From Aureococcus anophagefferens (taxonomy: Eukaryota; Sar; Pelagophyceae; Pelagomonadales; Pelagomonadaceae): a DNA stretch of 64,000 bases. The position numbers were made by a program, and so were the translations under genes. The first letter of the stretch is position 1. Each line of letters starts with the position of its first letter. The notes under the pieces were generated by a model. It was not told the origin of the DNA. It did not search any database and saw only the letters and a list, made by a program, of their open reading frames with translations. Of this stretch, positions 27,978-37,412 are shown piece by piece. Location: positions 2,129,797-2,193,796 of the forward strand of contig NW_008705565.1 in the NCBI RefSeq assembly GCF_000186865.1, read 5' to 3'.

Positions 27978-29150
27978 TTACCAGAGCCTGAACAGATTCG
28001 ATGGGTGGTTGCTAGCGCGAAGGGTGCTCCAGTCGTCTTCTCCTGGTATGTAGTCCCATTCTGAGCCATCCTCCTTCGGCTCCATGCAATCCATGATGGC
28101 GTCCTCACCGAGGAAGTATACATTCCACTGCAGGTGCTTGCCCTGGACCGTGAGCGTGGCATCGTCGAGGATGACCATGAAAGGGGTTCGATCGCTGGAG
28201 GCGAAATTCGGCCTGGCGTACGAGGTCGAGCTGTCCACCTTTATATGAGAGCCTTCTCCTTGGGCGCAGATGGTCGCATTTTGACAAGGCGACTCCTTGC
28301 TCGAGAACATTGAGTTTTCGACTTCTACGCTTGCGCCGTCGATCGCCAAAGCGCCGTACACGGACTCGCCGATCAGCCGGCAGTTTCGGATCACGAGAGA
28401 AGTACCAGCGCCGTCCGCCTGAGCGCCAAAGTAGCCGCGAGACACATAGGAGTTTTGGAGCAGGACGTTCGAACCGGTCGTCGCGAACACAGCCATCCGC
28501 CCGAAACAAGCGAAGGCGCAGTTGTCGATCTTCACCCGCGCGCGTTCGCTCACCTTGACCGCTGTATCGTGCGCGTCCATGTTGAACCCATCTTCTTCGT
28601 CCTCCTCGACGTACGGCGGCGTATACCACAGGTCCCGAGAGAAGCCGTCGAAGGAGATATTCTTGAGCGTCAGACTAGTCTCGTCGCCTTCGACGAGGAG
28701 GAAGGGTGCATCGAGTGTCTTCGTATAAATCGTAACAGCTCCCCAATGATAAGGACGGCGTTCGTCGCCTTGATAGTCACGACCGAAGCTCCACTTCGGC
28801 CGTCGCGCGCCGACGATGCGGAGCGCGATGTTCGGAACGCGAAGCGTCTCGGGAATCTGGAGCGCTTTCGAGACAAGGATCGTGTCGCCGGTGCGCGCCG
28901 TCGCCAGCGCGGCCTTCAAGGTCAAATTCTCGGGGACGCGCAGCGGGCGCCGCGTTGTTTGGTAGAGGAGCAATTTGACCGTCTTCCGGTCGCCTTGGCC
29001 GCTGAAACTGTCCAAAGCAGTCTCCACGGCGACAGAGTCGGCGCCGCTGTCCGAGATACAGCGCAGAGCACCGCCTTCGAGATAACTCAAGACGGTCGCG
29101 GCTACATCGAGCGGGAGCTGCGCCGCACCGCGCCGTGCACGGGTCCGCAT
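27978..29150 (-). CDS. F-box-like and right-handed beta-helix protein
   Basis: 390 residues from MRTRARRGAAQLPLDVAATV. The first 30 residues (LPLDVAATVLSYLEGG) resemble an F-box start. From about residue 70 on, the sequence has repeating short strands with Asn/Asp turns (LTLKNISFDGF, VKIDNCAFACFG, VLLQNSYVSRGYF, LVIRNCRLIGES), typical of parallel beta-helix (PbH1) repeats. Similar F-box/beta-helix proteins (FBXO11 class) are substrate adaptors, but the F-box here is weak. Base composition is less GC-rich than neighbouring genes. The frame extends upstream to 29327 without conserved sequence. Confidence 0.6.
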   Translation of the reverse strand: MRTRARRGAAQLPLDVAATVLSYLEGGALRCISDSGADSVAVETALDSFSGQGDRKTVKLLLYQTTRRPLRVPENLTLKAALATARTGDTILVSKALQIPETLRVPNIALRIVGARRPKWSFGRDYQGDERRPYHWGAVTIYTKTLDAPFLLVEGDETSLTLKNISFDGFSRDLWYTPPYVEEDEEDGFNMDAHDTAVKVSERARVKIDNCAFACFGRMAVFATTGSNVLLQNSYVSRGYFGAQADGAGTSLVIRNCRLIGESVYGALAIDGASVEVENSMFSSKESPCQNATICAQGEGSHIKVDSSTSYARPNFASSDRTPFMVILDDATLTVQGKHLQWNVYFLGEDAIMDCMEPKEDGSEWDYIPGEDDWSTLRASNHPSNLFRLW

Positions 29151-29241
29151 CGCAAATACTGCGGCCTTCGGCGAGCGCCCGGACTCCTCTCGAGGCAATT
29201 TTGAGCAAAACAAGCGCTTACATAGCGGCGCACCCAGACCC

Positions 29242-31050
29242 CTACACGCCCGCGTACTTGGCGGCCACGGCGGCGAAGCTCTCCTTGGGCCGGCGCCAGA
29301 AGTCGATGACGCCCTTGTGGTTCGCACCGCCGGGACGCTTCCCCTTGGCGCACGTCACGTTGATGAAGCCGCAGAGCGGCGGCGAGACGTCGGGCACGTA
29401 CTCGCAGGGCCCACAGGTCTGCGCGCCGTCGTTGCCCTTGAAGTCGAAGAAGTGCCAAAGCGTGATCCCAGAGATGAGCTCGTCCTGTAAAGCGACGTCG
29501 ACGTCGGCCTCAAGCACTTCCAGCTGGTACTTCGGCGACCACTTGACCGCGGTCGCATTGTCGTACTCGTAGATCGCGCCGGCGCCGGTCTCGCTGATGA
29601 CGAACGGTTTGCCCGGCTGCTCGTCGTTGACCCAGCTCGCGAGCCGCGACCAGAACGGCCCCGGGAGGCTCGTGTTTCCGAAGTCGACGTACCACGCCGG
29701 GTAGCCGTTGAACGAGACGAGCGACGCGTGGTCGAGGCACTCGTCGCGGTCCTCCTTGTTCGACGCCCACGTCACGAAGCGCGTGGAGTCCAGCCGCTTC
29801 AGCGTCTCCGCGCACGTCTTGTAGGCGGGGCACGCCTTCTTCTCCGTCGACGGGCCCTCGTTGAAGAAGCCCCAGGTCATGATCGACGGGTGGCTCGCGG
29901 ACGCGTAGACCATCTCCTCGAGCTGCGTCACCTGCGTCGACATCCACGCGGCGTCCTCCGTGTTCTCGACGGACACGCCGGGGCCGAGCGCCTCTTCCCA
30001 CATGACGATGCCCGCGGCGTCGAGGCGGTCGAGCCAGCGCTGGTCCTGCGGGTAGTGCGCGCCGCGCACGTAGTTCGCGCCGCCGGCCTTGAGCAGCATG
30101 ATGTCCTCGTCCATCTGCGCCTCCGTCGGCGACGCGCCCGTGTCGGGCCACTGCGTGTGGTGGTTCCAGCCGTGGAGCTTGACGACGTCGCCGTTCAAGG
30201 CGATGCGGCCGTCGACGGCGGTGAACGCGCGGAGGCCGAAGCGCTCGACGACGCCCGCGCCGCCCACGGAGACGCCGAGCTCGTGGAGCGCCGGCTGGTC
30301 GATGGACCAGAGCGTCGCGTCCTTCGGGGCGGCGACGGACGTCGTCGCTTTGCCGTCGGCGTACGTGAGCTCCTGCTCGCCGAGGTCGTCGCCGTCCCAG
30401 GACAGGCGCGTCTTCAGCTTGCCGGAGAAGGAGGCGTCGGAGAGCGTCACGTCCACGTCGACGGCCCACGCCTTGCCGTCGAACTTGGGGAAGACGTGCG
30501 CGCGCGCGACCGCGGGCCCCGTCGTCGCGTGGAGCACGACGGAGCGAATGAGGCCGCCGTAGTGCCAAAAGTCGCCGCCCGTGTGGAGCGGCGCCGTCGT
30601 GTCGTTGAAGCGATTGTCGGCGAGCACGACGAGCGTGCGCTTGCCGGCCTTGGGCGGGATCGCGAGGCGGAAGGGCACGTAGCCGCCGGCCGTGTGGTTG
30701 CCGACCTCCGCGCCGTCGACCCAGGCGCGGCAGAAGAAGGAGCAGCTCATGAACTCGAGCCACTGCGTCTCCTGCGACCCCGTCTCGAACGTCGTCTCGT
30801 ACATGCTCACGCCGCGCTTGCCGGGCACCCCTGGCGGCGCCGCGTCGATGGTGCCGGGGACGGCCATGGTGGACACGCGCGCGACGGCGTCGGCGCCCGC
30901 GGCCACGGAGTCCAGCGCGTCCGCGAAGCCGTAGGCCCAGGCGCCGTCGAGGAGCGTGGCCTCGTGCCCGCCGACGTACTTGGGGAACCAGCGCGGCGCG
31001 CCGTCTTCGAAGGCGACGGCGAGCACGGGTAGGAGGAGGCACTTGAGCAT
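29242..31050 (-). CDS. Secreted glycoside hydrolase family 2, beta-glucuronidase-like
   Basis: 602 residues starting with a signal peptide (MLKCLLLPVLAVAFEDG). The three GH2 parts are visible: sugar-binding jelly roll (LEFMSCSFFCRAWVDGAEVG, HYGGLIRSVVLHA), immunoglobulin-like middle, and TIM barrel from about residue 290 (LHGWNHHTQWPDTG). The acid/base Glu is in WGFFNEGPS and the nucleophile Glu in FVISETGAGAI. These match beta-glucuronidase more than beta-galactosidase. The enzyme is likely to act on glucuronic-acid-containing glycans in the secretory path, vacuole or outside. Its start is 143 bp from the start of the divergent multi-domain glycosyltransferase. Confidence 0.9.
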   Translation of the reverse strand: MLKCLLLPVLAVAFEDGAPRWFPKYVGGHEATLLDGAWAYGFADALDSVAAGADAVARVSTMAVPGTIDAAPPGVPGKRGVSMYETTFETGSQETQWLEFMSCSFFCRAWVDGAEVGNHTAGGYVPFRLAIPPKAGKRTLVVLADNRFNDTTAPLHTGGDFWHYGGLIRSVVLHATTGPAVARAHVFPKFDGKAWAVDVDVTLSDASFSGKLKTRLSWDGDDLGEQELTYADGKATTSVAAPKDATLWSIDQPALHELGVSVGGAGVVERFGLRAFTAVDGRIALNGDVVKLHGWNHHTQWPDTGASPTEAQMDEDIMLLKAGGANYVRGAHYPQDQRWLDRLDAAGIVMWEEALGPGVSVENTEDAAWMSTQVTQLEEMVYASASHPSIMTWGFFNEGPSTEKKACPAYKTCAETLKRLDSTRFVTWASNKEDRDECLDHASLVSFNGYPAWYVDFGNTSLPGPFWSRLASWVNDEQPGKPFVISETGAGAIYEYDNATAVKWSPKYQLEVLEADVDVALQDELISGITLWHFFDFKGNDGAQTCGPCEYVPDVSPPLCGFINVTCAKGKRPGGANHKGVIDFWRRPKESFAAVAAKYAGV

Positions 31051-31193
31051 GATCGCGGGTGCGGCGCGGCGCTGCGAGCGGCAGTGCACTCGATGACCTG
31101 AGAAGCTTTTTACGTCTTCGCGTCCTTCGGCGAAGCAACATCGCGATGCATCGCCTTGGAGCATGCAAGGTTGGCAAAGTGCCGCGGCGCGCA
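31051..31193. promoter_or_regulatory. Shared divergent promoter region
   Basis: These 143 bp are the only space between the start codons of the GH2 gene (minus) and the multi-domain glycosyltransferase (plus), so both promoters must lie in or overlap this interval or the coding ends. I see no TATA box or other motif I can name. Confidence 0.4.
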
Positions 31194-34100
31194 ATGGGCA
31201 GCCCGGTAGCAGTCATCGCGCTGCTACTGCCACTAGTCCGCGCAGCAGCAAACTGCGACCGTTCGCCCACGCCCATCTACGTCTACGACGCGGATAAAAT
31301 CGACAATCCGTGGCTCGCGCACGCCGTGGACCGGCTCACGCGCAACCTCGTGCCGTCGGCCGTCGCCGTCGCGGACCCGAGCGATGCCTGCTGGTTCCTC
31401 GTGACGTCGCCCGCCGCGGCGGCCGGTCCCTTTGCCGACGCCGTCGCGCTCGCCGCGGAGGCGCCGCTGGCGCGGCTCGCGCACTGGGGCCAATGCGGCG
31501 CGAACCACGCCGTCTTCATGAGCGAGCACCCCGACGAGGAGACGCCGTCCGTTTGCCGGGCCGATTCTCAATGTCGCTGCAACTGTTTCGAAAAAGGATA
31601 GACGATCGCTCGTGTCGATGCCGCCGCAACTATTTCGATGAAACATGATCGTTCGTCCAAAAAAAAACAGCCGAAACGACTTTGTCGCCGCAGGTCCTTC
31701 GACGTCGGCGGCGCGGCGGTGCTGCGCTACGCGCTGACGAAGCGCAGCTTCCGCAGGGGCCGCGACGTCCAGCTGCCCGTCTACTACCCGGGCGCGGAGC
31801 CGCACCGGAACTACGCGGGCGCGCGGCGGACGGACGCGGACCTCGACGCCGCGGCCGCGTCGACGGCGCGGCCGCTGCTGCTGGGCTTCGTCGGCACCAT
31901 CCCCGCGGCGGGCACGCCCTACGTCGTGCCCGCGGCGCCGTCGACCTTCGGCCTGCGGAGCCGCGTCGTCGCGAGCTGCGCGCGCCGGGGCGGAAACGGG
32001 GCGATTCGAGGTCGCTTCAACACGAATGAAAGCCATCTACATTTCCGCGTCGAGAGATCGCTCGTCCAAATATGAGCCGAAACGAGTTGATCATGAAAGT
32101 GGAAACCGCCTCACCCGTGCGTCGCTCCCCAGGCGCCCACTCGCTGAGCAACGGGGTCGTCGTCGCGCACGCGGACGACGAGTCCGACTGGGGCGGCATG
32201 TGGAGCGACCACTACGCCGCGGTGCTCGCGAACTCGAGCTACGCGCTCTGCCCCGGCGGCGCGGCGCCCTACGCGTCGGAGCGGCTCGTCGACGCCATCC
32301 GGGCCGGCGCGGCGCCCGTCGTCGTCGACGACGGCCTCCTCGTGTTCCCGTTCGCGGGCCTCGAGGACGCGGACGCGCTCTGGGCGCGGTGCGCCGTCGT
32401 CGCGACGCCGGATTTGATGCGCTACGGGTCCCGCGGCCTCCTGCGCCGGCTCGACGACGAGCGGGACGCGGGCCTGCTGCCCGCGCGGCTCGAGGCGTGC
32501 CGGAGCCTGAGGGACCGCTTCCTCGGCGACGCGGACGCCGTCGTCGACGCGGCCTTCCGCGCGCTCGCGGCGTCGGCGCGGACCTGCGACGCGCCGCTGC
32601 CGCCCTGCGCGGCCCTGAACTCCGGCGGCACCTGCGCGGGCGAGCCCGTGGACGCGGGCCGCGACCGCGTCCGATCGAAGCCGACGTACCGCGAGAACGA
32701 GCGCGACCTCGTCGACGGCCTCCGCTGCCTCCGGAGCAACGCGGGGCCCGGCGACCGCCTGCGCGAGCTCGCCCTGACCGTCGCCGTCGCCGAGGAGTTC
32801 ATCCTCGTGGCCGCGCCGCGCCTCGCGGCGAACGAGTACGACGTCGCGACGCGGCTCCACGAGGAGCTCGAAAAGAACGCGAGCGTCGCCGTCCCGCCCT
32901 GGGCGTCGCGGGCCGCGGGCTGGAGCCACTACGTGCTCGGCATGCTCGACGAACAGGACGGCCTCGTGCTCGACGCGCGGGACCACTACGACGCCGCGGA
33001 CCGCCTCGGCGTCGCGCGCGCGAGCCGCCACGGGATCCCGATCCGCGACCTCCTCGCGGCGGAGCCCGTGCTCCTGGGCGTCGAGACGCGGTCCTGGCTC
33101 CTCAAGGAGATGGCCACGGGCTGGCGGCTCTGCGGGGCCGTGGCCTGCGGCGTGTCCCTCGGCGACCCCTTTGAAGGGGACCACGCGACGGTCTACCTCA
33201 CGACGCACGCGTCGAACGGCTTCCCCGTGGACTTCCCCTACGTGGACCGGCCGCGGCACGCCAACGCCGTCGTCTTCATGGAGCACGACGCGCGCTTCTT
33301 CCCCGACGGCGGCTTCGAGAAATCGCTGGAGGCCTTCCGCGGCGACGCGGACGTGACGCTCGGCTTCGCTCCGGGGGCGCCGCTCGCGGGCGTGCCGCAC
33401 CTGCCTCTCTCCTACGTCACGGACCCGCCGGGCGCCTTCGCGACGCCGCCCGTCGACTTCGACCGCAAGGCGAAGCACGTGCTCTGGGTCTCGTCGCAGT
33501 GCGACCCGAAGTTCGCCCGCGACAGGCTCGAGCGCGTCGACGCGCTCCGCGCCGCTCTCGGGCCCCTCTTCGCGTCGCACGGCGCCTGCCGCCCGACGGC
33601 GACCATGGAGGCGACCTTCCCCGAGTGCGCGTCCCTGCCGACCGACGCGCGGAGCGGCGGCGCCGCCACCGTCGACGACGACCCGCGGAGGCGCTGCGCG
33701 TACCGCAAGTCCGCGTTCGTCGCCGCCCGCGTGGACATCAAATCTTCAACCCGACTTCAATGTGAGCGTATTTGAAGGTTTCGACGCAAAGTTTTCTTTT
33801 GTGCTTCGAGAACTCGACGAGAGCGATCGATTCGTCCAAAAGTCAGCCGAATCGACTTCGATTTGGCCGAGCTAGAGAATTTCAAAGTTTGGTTGGGACG
33901 TCCCAAACCAGTGGTTGATTTCCGCACAGGTCGCCGCCTACGAGAACTCCGCGGCGCCGGGCTACGCGACGGAGAAGCTCTTCCAGGTGCTGGCCGAGGG
34001 CAGCGTGCCCGTCTACTGGGGCGCGCCGGACGCGCGGGCCCTGCTGCCGGCGCCCGCGGCCGCCGTCATGGTCGACGACTTCGAGGGCCCGGCGCTCGAG

Positions 34101-37100
34101 CCGCGCGGAACCCAAACTTCTCTCGCTCGGTCAAATCGAAGTCGATTTGGCTGATTTTTGGACGGGTCGTTTTCTCTCGTTGAGTTCTCGACGAATAGTA
34201 CAAGGATTTGTGTCGAAACCGTCGAATACGCGCACATTGAAGCCTGAGTTGGGGTCCACGCAGGCGCACGTCGCCGCGTACCTCGCGCACGCGCTCGCGA
34301 ACCGCACGGTCTACGACTTCCACCTCCACTGGCGGTCCCTGCCGCCGAACCTCTGGGCGCCGGGCTTCCGCCGGGCGCTCGACCACGCGAAGCCGTCCGT
34401 CTTCTGCGCCGCGTGCGCGTTCGCGGCGGCGACGCGGCGCAAGTACGCCGCGCCGGAGCCGTCGCCGACGCCGGACGCGGAGCTCGACGACCTCATGTCG
34501 TGGCGGCCCGCGCGTTCCCCAGGGTCGGTTTTCAAAGAAGAAGACTTCAACTCTTCCCGTTGCGCGCGCGTTCCTTCGAGACGGACGGGCCGCGCGGCCT
34601 CGCGCCGCTCGGCTCGCTCGGTTCGCCGGGGGACCCCCGCGACCCCCCCCGACACCGCAGGTGCGCCCCGGCGGCAAGATCATCCACGAGCCGGCGCCCA
34701 TCTTCCTCTACCGGCGCTACAACGAGAGCCGTCACTGGCGGGACCTCGAGGTGCTCACGCCCGCGGCCGAGGAGCGCGTCGTGTCGCCCGTCGAGGCGCG
34801 CGCGGCCGTCGCGGCGCGCGCGGCCGCGGGCGGCTACGTCGCCTGCCACGAGGTCGCCTGCGACGGCGACCCCGCCTGCCGCGCCGTGGCGCCGGTGGCC
34901 TGGTGCGGCGACGAGCGCGTCGCGCTGCCGCCGGGCGCGTACGCGCTCGCGAGCTGGCTCGAGCGCGGCGCCGAGCGCCGCGGCAAGCGCGGCGCGCGCT
35001 TCCACGTCGTCGCGAGCGCGGCGCCCGGCGACTCCTGCGGCGCCGTCGCCGGCGACGCGGGGTGCCGGGCCCGGGGCTACTACGTCGACGTGGGCTTCAA
35101 CGACGCGCGGTCGCGGACGCACGCGCTCGACGTCGACCGCGGCTGGCGGGGCCTCTGCGTGGACCCGGAGCCCGAGGCCGTCGGCGCGCGGGCCTGCGCC
35201 GTGGCGCGGGTCGCCGCCGGCGCCGCCGACCGCGCCTTCGCGGCCTACGCGCGCTACCTCGGCGACGACGGCGCGCCGACGGGGTCGCTCAACGGCACGC
35301 GCGGCCGGCCCGCGCTCTTCCGCAAAAAGGTGCGGACGGCGACGCTCGGCGCGCTCCTCGACGGCGCGGCCGCGCCGCCGATCATCGACCACCTCCACGT
35401 CGACACGGCGGGCTCCGAGGCCGAGGTGCTGCGGGGCTTCCCGCACCACGCGCGCTGCGCGCGCCGCGTGTCCGTGAGCGCGGCCGCGGCCCCCAAATCG
35501 CAGCGCCGCGTCCACGTCTTCCTCGAGGCCCACGGCTACGTCTTCGAGGGCACCGACCGCGGCTGCGACGTCTTCTACGGCGACTGCGGCGCCTTCGCGC
35601 CGAGCGAGGGCGCGCCCCTCCTCGCGCTCAAGAGCCCGCGGCCCGGCGACGAGCGCGGCCAGTCGGTGAAAGTCGCGCTCTCCGCGGACCTCACGGCCGC
35701 GCCCGAGGTCCGGCGCGACCCCGACGCCTACGACGTCTGCTTCGACTGCGGCTTCGGCAAGAGCTGCCACGGCCTGCGCGGCGGCCTCGTGCTGCCGCGC
35801 TGCGACGCGCGCGAGCTCGGCGACGGGCTCGGACGGGTCGACGCGTGGGTCGAGCGGCGCGAGGGCTCGCGCGTGGGCCCCAAGGTCTGGGCCTGGCTCT
35901 GGGACGACGCGGCGACGGCGCTGGAGGCGCTGCGAAACAAGACGCCGCAGAACCACGGCCGCGTGCGCCTCCACCTGGGCGTCGCGCACGAGCACCTCGG
36001 CGACGGCTTGCGCGCGGCCGCGGAGTTCGGCGCAGCCGCGGCGCTCGGCGAGCCCGGCGCCGCCGCGCGCCTCGCCGCGCTCCTCGAGCGCGGCGCCGCG
36101 GCGCCGCGGTCCGCCTGCGCCGCGGAGGCGCCCCGGGGCGTGCGCCTCGCGGTCCACTGCGGGGCCCTGGACGAGCGAGGGACGACGGTGTCGACGTACG
36201 ACTACGCGGACCTCGCGCTCGCCATGGGCCTCGTCGACAGCGTCCTCGTGCTCCACGACGCCAGTGTGCCGCCGCTGCCGGCGATCCTGGCCAAGTTCGA
36301 GGCGCGCTTCGGCCGGGACCGCGTCGTCGGGGTTGCGGCCGGGGACGTCGACGGCGTGTTAGCGCGCGACGGCGCGACGCACTTCTACGTCCAGAAGGCG
36401 GGTTTGGACGACGGCCTCGTGAGCGCCGTCGCGCGCACGCTCGTGCACTGCGTCTTCTTCGCGACGCAGGCCCACGGCGACGTCTACGCGCGCGTGAGCG
36501 ACCACGTGCCCGTCGACGGGCCCGCGTCCGCGCCGAAATCGTCAACCCGACTTCAATGTGCGCGTACGCGACAGTTTCGACGCGAGTCCTTCTGTCGTGC
36601 TTCGAGAACTCGACGAGAGCGATCGATTCGTCCAAAGATCAGCCGAATCGACTTCGATGTGACCGAGTTCTGAAGTTTGGTGGGGACCCCCGAAACCAGC
36701 GGTGGATTTCCACGCAGGCCCGCGTCCGCCGCGGCCGTCGTGCCCTTAGTCGTCCGCCCGGGCGACGTCGACGGCCCGGACCTGCGGGAGGAGCTCGGCA
36801 TCGCGGCGAACGCGACGGTCTTCGGCCGCCACGGCGGTCTGCACACCTTCTCCATCGACTTCGTCAAGGCCGTCGTCGAGGCGCGCGCGGCGGCGCGGCC
36901 CGACGTCGTCTTCCTCTTCATGAACACGGCGCCCTTCGGCGCGCCGATTCCCAACGTCAGATTCATCCCCGGCACGGCGGACCCGGACCGCGTCGCGGCC
37001 TTCGTGCGCACCTGCGACGCCATGCTCCACGCGCGCGCCGAGGGCGAGACGTTCGGCCTCGCCGTCGCGGATTTCGCGCGCCACGACCGGCCCGTGCTCA

Positions 37101-37402
37101 CCTTCGACTCGCCGGACCCGAGCTACGCGCGCTTCCACCTGAGCGTGCTCCAGAGGCGGGCCATCCCCTACCGCGACGCGCGGTCCCTCGAGAAGGCGCT
37201 CGACGCCTTCGACCGCGACGCGGCGCGGCGTTTGCCCCGGGGCTACTGGAACGCCTACCACCCGGCCTTCGGCCCCGCGGCCGTCATGGACGCGTTCGAG
37301 CGCGTCTTCCTCGCCGACGGGCCGGGCGAGACCTTCCGCCGGCCGCCGCCGGCGAACGACGAGGGCCTCCCCGCGGCCGCCGCGTACCTCGCCGCGGGCT
37401 AA
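31194..37402 (+). CDS. Multi-domain glycosyltransferase: exostosin-like, GT10-like, FkbM methyltransferase-like, GT4-like
   Basis: Predicted exons 31194-31546, 31694-31977, 32133-33718, 33930-34091, 34264-34509, 34661-36519 and 36718-37402 join in frame to 1,724 residues. It starts with a signal peptide (MGSPVAVIALLLPLVRAAA). Residues about 25-300 are exostosin-like (PTPIYVYDADKI; YALCPGGAAPYASERLVDAI; GAAPVVVDD). About 560-860 resemble the fucosyltransferase family GT10 (KHVLWVSSQCDPKF; AYENSAAPGYATEKLFQVL; GSVPVYWG; HVAAYLAHALANRTVYDFHL), with joins across three introns. About 1015-1180 resemble FkbM methyltransferases (YYVDVGFNDARSRTHALDV; HLHVDTAGSEAEVLRGF). About 1370-1724 resemble GT4 (LGIAANATVFGRHGG; HARAEGETFGLAVADFARHD). 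Four or five introns are introners. The join at 34510-34660 is the weakest, so two genes are possible. Confidence 0.7.
31547..31693 (+). mobile_element. Decayed introner-like intron, A8
   Basis: A 147-bp GT-AG intron whose interior keeps gatcgttcgtcc, an A-run, and agccgaaacga, the family A core, but neither terminal repeat is clear. Only gtcc of a possible target duplication remains (donor gtccgttt, exon start gtccttcg). It reads as an old, shortened introner. Confidence 0.55.
31986..32132 (+). mobile_element. Diverged family A introner, A7
   Basis: The interior gattcgaggtcgcttcaaca, gagagatcgctcgtcc and gagccgaaacgag align with family A, but it is 147 bp and the ends are diverged. Target copies gcgcgcgc (31978-31985) and gcgcccac (32133-32140) match at 6 of 8. 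The intron 31978-32132 uses a GC donor. Confidence 0.7.
33727..33929 (+). mobile_element. Family B introner, B2
   Basis: A 203-bp copy with target repeats gtcgccgc at 33719-33726 and 33930-33937; intron 33719-33929, 211 bp, GT-AG, phase 0. It splits the GT10-like C-terminal block, and removal restores KSAFVAAYENSA. The 5' terminal repeat has several substitutions compared with B1. Confidence 0.9.
34100..34263 (-). mobile_element. Shortened family B introner, B3, reversed
   Basis: A 164-bp copy in reverse orientation (caaatcgaagtcgatttggc reads as the complement of the family B core). Target copies gcgctcga (34092-34099) and gcgcacgt (34264-34271) match at 6 of 8. The intron is 34092-34263 with a GC donor. 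An internal deletion of about 40 bp distinguishes it from full-length copies. Confidence 0.8.
34510..34660 (+). other. Inferred intron, not family A or B
   Basis: The frame before 34510 (LDDLMSWRP) and after 34660 (VRPGGKIIHEPAPIF) are joined by a 151-bp intron with a GC donor and CAG acceptor after a C-rich tract. Flanks gcgcgttc and gtgcgccc match at only 5 of 8. No terminal repeat is convincing. This is the least certain join in the large glycosyltransferase gene. Confidence 0.45.
36528..36717 (+). mobile_element. Family B introner, B4
   Basis: A 190-bp copy with target repeats gcccgcgt (36520-36527 and 36718-36725); the identity continues for four more bases. Intron 36520-36717 is 198 bp, GC-AG, phase 2. 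The 5' terminal repeat is short by about 13 bases, which accounts for the length below 203. Confidence 0.88.
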
Positions 37403-37412
37403 AGGCGAAAAC

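Noticed and set aside
33863..34183. Short ORFs inside or across the introners (repeated in several places)
   Set aside because: They are translations of the element itself, recurring as similar peptides at each copy; there is no sign that the elements encode a protein.
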